Origin: an uncultured Bacteroidales bacterium
GTDB lineage: Bacteria; Bacteroidota; Bacteroidia; Bacteroidales; UBA932
Length of the DNA stretch: 64,000 bases
Assembly: GCA_900316245.1 (NCBI GenBank)
Contig: ONCE01000001.1
Span: forward strand, 1 to 64,000
Direction of reading: 5' to 3'
Position numbers and translations under genes: made by a program. Shown here one piece after another: positions 35,701 to 41,637 of this stretch. The notes under the pieces are model-generated. The model worked only from the letters and a program-made list of their open reading frames with translations. It searched no databases and was not told the DNA's origin. Position 1 is the stretch's first letter, and the number at the start of each line of letters is the position of its first letter.

Positions 35701-37018
35701 CACCTGGTGCGCCCCCGAGTGGAAGCCGGTACACGCCAAGGTCTTCGGCCCTGAGTTTGCCACCCACCACTACGACAAGAGATGCTTCGAGGGCATCTAC
35801 GAAGTTCCGGACAAGGAAGTCTGGTCCGTCAAGAAGGAGCTCAAGTCCAAGCTCATTGACTTTATCCGCGAGCGTCTGCAGGACAAGACCCTGTCCGACC
35901 ATTACAGCCCGTCCCAGATTGTCACCATTCTGGAAAACCTCCGCGACGATGTCCTCACCATCGGTTTCGCCCGTCGTTTTGCTACTTACAAGCGTGCCAC
36001 GCTGCTGTTCCGGGACCTCAACCGCCTGGACAAGATTGTGAACAACCCCACGCAGCCCGTGCAGTTCCTCTTTGCCGGTAAGGCCCATCCCGCCGACAAG
36101 GCCGGCCAGGACCTGATCAAGCAGATTGTGGACATCTCAAAGGATCCCCGCTTCATTGGCAAGATTGTGTTTGTGCCCGGTTACGACATTACCCTGGCCA
36201 AGCGCATGGTCCAGGGCGTGGATGTGTGGATGAACAACCCTACCCGTCCCCAGGAAGCCTCCGGTACTTCCGGTGAAAAGGCTGCGATGAACGGCACCAT
36301 GCACTTCTCCGTGCTGGACGGCTGGTGGGTAGAGGGCTACAAGGAAGGCGCCGGCTGGGCCCTTCCCATCGAGCAGGCCTATGAAGACGACAACTTCCAG
36401 AACGAACTGGATGCCGCCACTATCTACCAGATCCTGGAGAACGACATTGCCCCGGCTTACTACAATGTAGACCGCACCACGGGAAGAAGCTCCGAGTGGA
36501 TTGGCTACATCAAGAATACCATTGCCCAGGTGGCTTGCAATTTCACCACCAACCGTATGCTCACGGACTACATCAACCAGTACTACGAGCCCCAGTCCAA
36601 GGCTGCCGCCGCCATGGTGGCCCACGACTTCAAGAAGGCCCGCGAACTGGCTGCCTGGAAGAACCGTGTGCGCCGCGAGTGGGAGAATGTGATGCAGGTG
36701 TCCCGCACGGAGGCGGCTACCACCTACGATATCACGCAGTCTCAGCCGTATCACGCGGAGGCGGAACTCCAACTGGGCTCCCTGTCCCCGGATGAGGTGG
36801 GCGTTGAGGTGGTGTTTGCCCAGGCCGATGCCAAGGGCAAGCTGCACATCGTGAACGTACAGGAGTGCAAGGTAGTCAGCTTCAAGGACGGCGTGGCCAA
36901 GTACAGCGTGGATGTCCTTCCGGAAAAGACCGGTGCTTACAATGTGGGCGCCCGCGTCTTTGCCAAGAACGCCCTGCTGCCGCACCGTCAGAGCTTTGAG
37001 TGTGTCAAGTGGCTGTAG
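32780..37018 (+). CDS. Glycogen synthase (GT3)-alpha-glucan phosphorylase (GT35) fusion
   Basis: One 1412-aa chain with two enzymes. Residues about 1-550 are a GT3 glycogen synthase: EVSWEVCNKVGGIYTVIATK, HEWQTGAG, PSYYEPWGYTPLEAL. Residues about 559-1412 are a GT35 phosphorylase: a DUF3417-like start (LSKNLWWCWNESAKDLF), CNEGHAAF, FARRFATYKRA and the PLP lysine about K1167 in GTSGEKAAMNG. The internal ATG at 34454 (M559, MQYFKADVTSPNW) looks like a former phosphorylase start, so the fusion probably arose by loss of a stop. The chain starts 6 nt after GH57 and overlaps ribF. Fused forms of this kind may be present in other Bacteroidales; I cannot verify this here. Confidence 0.93.
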   Translation: MTKKKEFLQPDYLFEVSWEVCNKVGGIYTVIATKALHLQSQLGRRHIFIGPDVWMHRTGNPDFLEDTHLYRSWREQARGEGLTFRVGRWNIPGSPVAILVDYKQHIPQADDILGELWRDYGVDSLSGNWDYKESAVFGYLAGRVVESFYHYNLKGGEKVVAQFHEWQTGAGVLYLKKSDVPVATAFTTHATMLGRCLAGNNLPLYSNLSQYNGDEMARRFNVMAIYSLEKKSAQNADVFTTVSEITAKECAQFLERPVDVVTPNGFENSFTPASDKEYVRLHDAARERLAQVASAMCAEEVPSNSVFIGIGGRYEFRNKGIDVFIDALSKLNQSGYQGRSIQAFIMIPSGHHGPDKELVAKLAGEGNPGYQTQVSHYLMNAEYDMVTRYLRERGLQNAIGDKVKVYFIPSYLNGDDGVFNMPYYDILCGLDLAMFPSYYEPWGYTPLEALAFRIPTLTTTLAGFGMWVRSHYKGKHPGITVLDRDDNNYDQVVDGVEKRVEEVAALDLAEREKYRENAREVAQIALWDNQIKYYQEAYSIALEKVKEQLDSYKSQKKTMQYFKADVTSPNWRSILVTRHLPEKLSRLEKLSKNLWWCWNESAKDLFKSIDPEVWHTSGHNPLVVLDTVSIKRFQQLSEDEDFLTRMKAVLDEFDTYMAAKADRKDPSIAYFCMEYGLDTSLKIYSGGLGILAGDYLKETSDMNTNLVAVGLLYRYGYFNQIISAQGYQVANYDAQDFTKIPAVPVLDKDGTWVTTSVAFPGRNLTARLWKVEVGRTDLYLMDTDYEANIPEDREVTYHLYGGSWENRLKQELLLGVGGIRALRRLGLNPQVYHCNEGHAAFIGMERLREYIEQDNLDFSEALEVVKASSLFTTHTPVPAGHDAFDEAMLRQYIGHYPARLKVDWETLMSLGKDNPLNPDEKFSMSNLAANISQNVNGVSMLHGKVSQDIFSHMYPGYLPEELFVSYVTNGVHYPTWCAPEWKPVHAKVFGPEFATHHYDKRCFEGIYEVPDKEVWSVKKELKSKLIDFIRERLQDKTLSDHYSPSQIVTILENLRDDVLTIGFARRFATYKRATLLFRDLNRLDKIVNNPTQPVQFLFAGKAHPADKAGQDLIKQIVDISKDPRFIGKIVFVPGYDITLAKRMVQGVDVWMNNPTRPQEASGTSGEKAAMNGTMHFSVLDGWWVEGYKEGAGWALPIEQAYEDDNFQNELDAATIYQILENDIAPAYYNVDRTTGRSSEWIGYIKNTIAQVACNFTTNRMLTDYINQYYEPQSKAAAAMVAHDFKKARELAAWKNRVRREWENVMQVSRTEAATTYDITQSQPYHAEAELQLGSLSPDEVGVEVVFAQADAKGKLHIVNVQECKVVSFKDGVAKYSVDVLPEKTGAYNVGARVFAKNALLPHRQSFECVKWL

Positions 37019-37908
37019 TAACTACTGGATTTTTTGACGGGGTCCATCTGGGCCACCGTCACGTATTGGAGACTGTGGTCTCCTCTGCCCGTGAAAGGGG
37101 AGAGGAGGCCATCGTTGTCACTTTCTGGCCCCATCCCAGGACGGTCCTGCAGCAGGACGCCAGGGACTTCCGCATCCTTACTTCCCTGGAAGAGAAGAAG
37201 ATGCTCCTGGAGGCCAATGGCATAGACCGGGTAGAGGTGCTCCCGTTTACCAAGGAGTTTGCCGCTATGAAGGCCGAAGAGTACCTGCACTTCCTTCGAA
37301 AGACCTTCGGGACGACCCTTATGGTTATGGGCTATGACAACAGGATAGGGTCTGACAGAAAGACAGCCTTGGAAATAATAGAAGAGTCTTATCCATCGGC
37401 TCCGCAGGAAATTATTTTTTGCGACGGTGCGCAAAAAACCAATTTCCTGCAGAGCTCTTCCAGCCCTTCGCAAACAGTAGCTATATCGTCTACGCAGATT
37501 AGGAAAGCACTGGAAGAGGGGATGATTGAGCAGGCTAATGAAATGCTGGGCTATGAGTACGGGCTGTACGGCGTGGTAGTGGCTGGAAACCGCCTGGGAA
37601 GGACCATCGGGTTCCCTACGGCCAATATGCAGCTGTACGAGCCTCTCAAGCTGGTGCCTATGAACGGAGTGTACGCCGTGGAGGTGGAAGTGCTGGGCCA
37701 GAAGTATAAAGGAATGTGCAACATTGGCGTGCGGCCCACCGTGGACGGAAAGGTGCGCACCATTGAGACGCACATCCTGGATTTCGATCAGGATATCTAT
37801 GGCCTGCCGCTGCGGCTCCGTTTCCTGCGCCGCATCCGCGATGAACGCAAGTTCCCTTCGCTGGATGCGCTCAAGGAGCAGCTTGTGCAGGACAAGTTGA
37901 GCATTTAG
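37009..37908 (+). CDS. ribF: Bifunctional riboflavin kinase/FAD synthetase
   Basis: Phosphorylates riboflavin to FMN and adenylates it to FAD. The N-terminal adenylyltransferase domain starts VVTTGFFDGVHLGHRHVLE and the C-terminal kinase domain has GNRLGRTIGFPTANM. The 299-aa length fits RibF. GTG 37009 (MAVVTTGFF) is favoured over GTG 37000; either overlaps the fusion gene's stop at 37018. A terminator follows at 37939-37980. Confidence 0.93.
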   Translation: MAVVTTGFFDGVHLGHRHVLETVVSSARERGEEAIVVTFWPHPRTVLQQDARDFRILTSLEEKKMLLEANGIDRVEVLPFTKEFAAMKAEEYLHFLRKTFGTTLMVMGYDNRIGSDRKTALEIIEESYPSAPQEIIFCDGAQKTNFLQSSSSPSQTVAISSTQIRKALEEGMIEQANEMLGYEYGLYGVVVAGNRLGRTIGFPTANMQLYEPLKLVPMNGVYAVEVEVLGQKYKGMCNIGVRPTVDGKVRTIETHILDFDQDIYGLPLRLRFLRRIRDERKFPSLDALKEQLVQDKLSI

Positions 37909-37914
37909 CCCGGT

Positions 37915-37965
37915 TTTTTACTTATTGTCAAGTTTCGGAGAGCCTTTTTACTTATTGTCAAGTTT
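37915..37965. repeat. 21-nt direct repeat around the ribF terminator
   Basis: The same 21 bases occur at 37915-37935 and 37945-37965, 30 nt apart. The second copy forms the loop of the terminator. Confidence 0.8.
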
Positions 37966-37980
37966 AAGAGGCTCTTTTTG
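37939..37980 (+). terminator. Terminator after ribF
   Basis: Stem AGAGCC/GGCTCT (37939-37944 with 37970-37975) with a T-run after it; the loop is 25 nt. Confidence 0.65.
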
Positions 37981-38034
37981 TTTTTTGAATCGTGGGATTA
38001 TTTTTTTTAGCACTTAGGAGAACTGGATATGCGC

Positions 38035-38042
38035 TAATTTTG
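38035..38042 (+). promoter_or_regulatory. -7 promoter box for a candidate small RNA
   Basis: TAATTTTG followed by no gene but by a compact structured segment ending in a strong terminator at 38141-38177. Confidence 0.55.
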
Positions 38043-38046
38043 CACC

Positions 38047-38177
38047 AGTCGATTGTAGCAAGGAACAGACTAACACTGTTAGAAGTTTGAAACGTTCATC
38101 AGCTACACACACTTTGTGTTGATATTGATCCCTTAGCGTTGATACCTGCGCCGTGAGGCGCGGGTATCTATTTTTTA
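38047..38177 (+). ncRNA. Candidate small RNA bounded by promoter and terminator
   Basis: About 130 nt between the -7 box at 38035 and a 12-bp terminator stem (38141-38152 with 38157-38168, GTGA tetraloop, then TATTTTTTA). Internal hairpins include TAACACTGTTAG (38071-38082) and ACACA...TGTGT. No open frame fits. The family is unknown; a 6S-like closing stem was looked for and not found. The 5' end is inferred from the promoter spacing. Confidence 0.5.
38141..38177 (+). terminator. Terminator of the candidate small RNA
   Basis: A 12-bp stem with one G-T wobble, loop GTGA, then a T-rich tail. Confidence 0.8.
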
Positions 38178-38263
38178 TGGGCAAAGTTTTGGTATTCTCA
38201 GTCCCAAAGCCTTTGCCGCATTGAAAGAATATGAGCAGGCGTTGAAAAACAAAAAATAATTCC

Positions 38264-38271
38264 TATCTTTG
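38264..38271 (+). promoter_or_regulatory. -7 promoter box upstream of greA
   Basis: TATCTTTG, 12 nt before an intrinsic terminator-like hairpin and 74 nt before greA. Confidence 0.6.
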
Positions 38272-38282
38272 TAGGGAGATAA

Positions 38283-38319
38283 AGCTCGACGGCCTCCACC
38301 GGTCGTCGGCTGTTTTTTT
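38283..38319 (+). terminator. Attenuator-like terminator in the greA leader
   Basis: An 11-bp stem (38283-38294 with 38301-38311, one bulged base) followed by seven Ts. It sits between the promoter box at 38264 and greA, so transcripts starting there would be stopped early unless read-through occurs. Confidence 0.7.
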
Positions 38320-38345
38320 GACAAAACTAAAAACTATTTATATCC

Positions 38346-38813
38346 ATGCCCATCGAGATGATGACTCAGGCGGGTCTTGATAAGCTTAAGCAGGAACTCG
38401 CCGAAGCACTGGCCCAGCGGCCGGTGATTTCCGCAGCCATTGCGGAAGCCCGTGAGAAAGGAGACCTCTCCGAGAACGCAGAGTACGACGCTGCGCGCGA
38501 TGCGCAGGGTCTGCTGGAGGTAAAGATTGCCCGTCTCAAGGAAAAGGTGGCCAACGCCCGCGTGATTGACGAGAGCAAGCTGTCGGCCGATACGGTCCAG
38601 CTCCTTTCCAAGGTCAAGGTGCGCAATGCCGCCAACAAGATGGTGATGAACTTCCAGATTGTACCCGAGAGCGAGGCCGATTTCTCCAAGGGACTCCTGG
38701 CCGCCACCACGCCCATCGGCAAGGCCCTTATGGGTCACGGCAAAGGCGACATCGTTGAGGCCAAGGTGCCCAGCGGCGTTATAAAGTTTGAAATCCTGGA
38801 AATTTCCCTCTAG
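38346..38813 (+). CDS. greA: Transcription elongation factor GreA
   Basis: Binds in the RNA polymerase secondary channel and stimulates cleavage of backtracked RNA. The 155-aa protein has the N-terminal coiled coil with the acidic tip region ENAEYDAARDAQ and the C-terminal FKBP-like domain. It begins MPIEMMTQAGLDKLKQELAE. It is preceded by a promoter and a terminator-like hairpin, so its own level may be set by termination or antitermination. It is followed after 6 nt by a HIT gene. Confidence 0.95.
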   Translation: MPIEMMTQAGLDKLKQELAEALAQRPVISAAIAEAREKGDLSENAEYDAARDAQGLLEVKIARLKEKVANARVIDESKLSADTVQLLSKVKVRNAANKMVMNFQIVPESEADFSKGLLAATTPIGKALMGHGKGDIVEAKVPSGVIKFEILEISL

Positions 38814-38819
38814 TAAGTT

Positions 38820-39224
38820 ATGGCAACCATTTTCACCAAGATAGCCCAGGGAGAGATTCCCTCCTACAAGTGCGCGGAAAACGAAGATTTCTACGCTTTC
38901 CTGGATATTTCCCCGCTGGCCAAAGGACACACGCTGGTGATTCCCAAGCACGTGGAAGACGATTATATCTTCCACCTGGACGCCAAGACCTACGAAGGCC
39001 TCTGGGCCTTTGCCCGCAAGGTGGCAGTAGCCCTCAAGGCCGCCGTGCCCTGCCAGCGCGTGGGCGTGGCCGTGCTGGGGATGGAAGTGCCCCACACGCA
39101 CATCCACCTGGTCCCGCTCCAGACAGAAGGAGACCTGGACTTCCGCAAGGCCAAGCTCAAGCTGGAGCCCGAAGAGATGAAAACCATTGCCAATAAAATT
39201 CTTACCGAATATGAGAAGCTTTAA
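38820..39224 (+). CDS. HIT family nucleotide hydrolase/transferase
   Basis: A 134-aa protein starting MATIFTKIAQGEIPSYKCAE with the histidine triad HTHIHLVPL near the C-terminus, typical of HinT-like purine nucleoside phosphoramidases. It is cytoplasmic and in an operon with greA. Its stop overlaps the start of the following lipoprotein gene (ATG at 39211). Confidence 0.92.
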   Translation: MATIFTKIAQGEIPSYKCAENEDFYAFLDISPLAKGHTLVIPKHVEDDYIFHLDAKTYEGLWAFARKVAVALKAAVPCQRVGVAVLGMEVPHTHIHLVPLQTEGDLDFRKAKLKLEPEEMKTIANKILTEYEKL

Positions 39225-40320
39225 GCTTATGGCCGCCGCAGCCCTGGTGCTGCTTACCGCCGCCTGCGGAAAAAATACCCAGATTGAAGGAACCCTTTAT
39301 GAAACGCCCGACAGCCAGGTAATCGTGAAGCTGCTGGACGTAAACCGTTTCCAGGTGCTGGATTCCGTAAAGACAGACTCCAAGGGCCATTTCTCCTATG
39401 GACTGGATCTCAAGAAGGCCCAGCCCGAGTTTGTCTATCTCTTCTACGGAGACCGCCAGATTGCTTCCCTCCTTCTCCAGAAGGGAGACAAGGTGAAGGT
39501 GCAGACCGACACTTTGGGCGCATACAGCGTAGAAGGTTCCCAAGAATCCGAGAAACTGCAGAAGGTGGAGCAGGAGTACAACTCCTTTATGCGCGATATG
39601 GAGCATATCATGGCCCGCGAAATCGACCCTGAGGCTTCCCTGAGCCGCCGGTATGTGGCCTACTACAGAGACCGCATCGCCTACGTGATGGGTAACACCA
39701 AGTCCCTTACCGTGGTGCCCGTGCTGTTCCAGCAGGTGAACCCCACCTTCCCGGTGTTCGGCCAGCCCACGGACGGCATTATGATGCAGGCCGTCTGTGA
39801 TTCCCTCAAGACCGTTTATCCCGAGTCCCGTTACGTGAAGGCCCTGGAGAAGGAAGCCCAGCGCCGCATCAACATCCTGGACGTGAACGCCAGGCTCCAG
39901 GACGCCGAGGAAATCGGTTACATTGACATCAACCTCCCCGGCATTGACGGAAAGAACATCAAGCTCTCCGAGAACCTGGGCAAGGTTACTATGGTTTACT
40001 TCTGGCAGGCTACGGCCGGGCAGAAGATGTTCAACCTGGATGCCCTGGTTCCCATCTATGAGCAGTTCCACGGCAAGGGCTTCGAGGTGTACGCCGTATC
40101 CCTGGACAGCGACAAGGCTGCCTGGGCTTCGGCCATCCGCAACCAGAAACTTCCCTGGGTAAACGTCTGCGACACCCGCGGCGCCCAGTCTCCCTATGTG
40201 GTTTCTTACGGCATTGGCAGCCTGCCTATGGTTTGGTTCATCGTAGACGGCAACGTGGACGGCGAAGCCAAGGTGAGCAACGCTTCCGACATCCGCAATT
40301 ACCTGCGTAAAAAGCTGTAA
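39211..40320 (+). CDS. Lipoprotein with DUF4369-like and inactive TlpA-like domains
   Basis: A 369-aa protein with lipobox LTAAC (Cys19). An N-terminal beta domain like DUF4369 (IEGTLYETPDSQVIVKLLD), a helical middle and a C-terminal thioredoxin fold (about residues 225-369) follow. The active-site position reads FWQATAGQKMF where TlpA has WCxxC, so both redox cysteines are gone. It could be a binding or structural protein. Start ATG 39211 overlaps the HIT stop; an upstream in-frame start would lie inside the HIT gene. The next gene overlaps by one base (TAATG). Confidence 0.88.
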   Translation: MRSFKLMAAAALVLLTAACGKNTQIEGTLYETPDSQVIVKLLDVNRFQVLDSVKTDSKGHFSYGLDLKKAQPEFVYLFYGDRQIASLLLQKGDKVKVQTDTLGAYSVEGSQESEKLQKVEQEYNSFMRDMEHIMAREIDPEASLSRRYVAYYRDRIAYVMGNTKSLTVVPVLFQQVNPTFPVFGQPTDGIMMQAVCDSLKTVYPESRYVKALEKEAQRRINILDVNARLQDAEEIGYIDINLPGIDGKNIKLSENLGKVTMVYFWQATAGQKMFNLDALVPIYEQFHGKGFEVYAVSLDSDKAAWASAIRNQKLPWVNVCDTRGAQSPYVVSYGIGSLPMVWFIVDGNVDGEAKVSNASDIRNYLRKKL

Positions 40321-40997
40321 TGGCCCGCATTCTTCTCATCGAGACATCTACATCGGTCCTGTCCGTGGCGTTAGCCGTTGACGGGACCGTTGTGGCAGAA
40401 CGCATCTGCCGGGAGCCCCGTATGCAGGCTTCTCTCACGGCTCCGCTGGTGAAGGAAGTGCTGGACGAGGCCGGCCTCAAGGCCCCCGACTGCGACGCCG
40501 TTGCCGTGAGCTCCGGCCCGGGTTCCTACACGGGTCTGAGAGTGGGCGTATCCACCGCCAAGGGCCTGGCCTTCGGCGCCGGAAAACCCCTCATAGCCGT
40601 GGGCACCCTGGACATCCTCGTAGATGGATGTGAGGTGGAGCCGGGAATGACGGTTGTCCCTATGATCGACGCTCGACGGATGGAGGTATATACCGCCGTC
40701 TACAATGCTGAAGGAGAGCGGCTTACGGAGATCGAGGCCCATATCATCGGCCCGGATTCTTTTGCTCCTTATCTGGAAAAGGGAAAGGTCCTTTTTGTGG
40801 GGGACGGCGCCCTCAAGGGAAAGGACGTGATTACGCATCCCAACGCCTGCTTCCAGGAGGCTTTCCCGCTGGCCAGGCATATGGCTACAAGGGCCCAGAA
40901 GGCCTTTGAAGAGGGAAAATTTGAAAATCTGGCGTACTTTGAACCCTTCTATCTGAAGGATTTTATACCAACAATTCCAAAGAAATTGTTGGTATAG
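40320..40997 (+). CDS. tsaB: tRNA threonylcarbamoyladenosine biosynthesis protein TsaB
   Basis: Partner of TsaD and TsaE in t6A37 tRNA modification. It has 225 aa with the N-terminal ASKHA motif ILLIETSTSVLSVAL and SSGPGSYTGLRVG. The start overlaps the lipoprotein stop by one base. A dispersed GC-rich repeat lies just downstream. Confidence 0.93.
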   Translation: MARILLIETSTSVLSVALAVDGTVVAERICREPRMQASLTAPLVKEVLDEAGLKAPDCDAVAVSSGPGSYTGLRVGVSTAKGLAFGAGKPLIAVGTLDILVDGCEVEPGMTVVPMIDARRMEVYTAVYNAEGERLTEIEAHIIGPDSFAPYLEKGKVLFVGDGALKGKDVITHPNACFQEAFPLARHMATRAQKAFEEGKFENLAYFEPFYLKDFIPTIPKKLLV

Positions 40998-41012
40998 TAC
41001 GTTGCACGTACA

Positions 41013-41043
41013 GGGGGACTAATCCCCCAGACCCCCTGGGTCG
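41013..41043. repeat. Dispersed 31-nt GC-rich repeat, copy B
   Basis: It matches 15366-15396 at 30 of 31 positions and sits between tsaB and cvpA, where it could act as a bidirectional terminator. Confidence 0.8.
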
Positions 41044-41070
41044 CTTCGCTCCTAAGTGCTAAGATCAAGA

Positions 41071-41568
41071 TTAGGAGACAGATGTAAGCAGTTTCTTGAG
41101 GTAGGGGAAAACGAAATAGCCAAAGTCTTTGAGGGCTCCGTAGAGCAGGGAATCCTGCAATGCGGAGCCTTTTACCAGGCTGAACTTGCCGTTGATGGTG
41201 TCAAACATAATGATGATCAGGCCGATGACCACGGCCGTGACGGCCAGGCTGAACACCAGTCCCAGCACCTTGTTGATCCATCCCAGGGAGGCTTTTTCTA
41301 CGGCGGCGGTTATGAGTTTGGCCACGAACAGGACCGCCAGCAGGACCAAAATGAGCACCAACGCAAACCCCAGGATGTTGAGGACGGTAGGGGAAACATT
41401 GAGGTATTGGGAAAGCCAAGTGCAGGCGGCGCCGGAAAACTTGAAGGCCAGGTATACGCTTAACACTATGCCTATCAAGGAGATAGCCTGCTCCAGGAGT
41501 CCCTTGGAAATGCCGCGGAGAATGCCCGGAATAAAGAGAACTAGGATAATGATATCCAGTGTGTTCAT
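41071..41568 (-). CDS. cvpA: CvpA family membrane protein
   Basis: A 165-aa protein with four predicted transmembrane helices, starting MNTLDIIILVLFIPGILRGI, the characteristic CvpA N-terminus with the GxxxG-like RGISKGL. Homologues are linked to colicin V production, biofilm and envelope stress in other bacteria. Its role here is unknown. It is divergent from ileS, with its start 70 nt from the ileS ATG. Confidence 0.88.
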   Translation of the reverse strand: MNTLDIIILVLFIPGILRGISKGLLEQAISLIGIVLSVYLAFKFSGAACTWLSQYLNVSPTVLNILGFALVLILVLLAVLFVAKLITAAVEKASLGWINKVLGLVFSLAVTAVVIGLIIIMFDTINGKFSLVKGSALQDSLLYGALKDFGYFVFPYLKKLLTSVS

Positions 41569-41594
41569 GGCTTGCCTAAATCAGTATTTATTTT

Positions 41595-41602
41595 TAACTT
41601 TG
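41595..41602 (+). promoter_or_regulatory. -7 promoter box for ileS
   Basis: TAACTTTG, 35 nt before the ileS ATG at 41638. Confidence 0.6.
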
Positions 41603-41637
41603 TGAAATATTTTTACGATACAAAATTAGCAAAAAAT

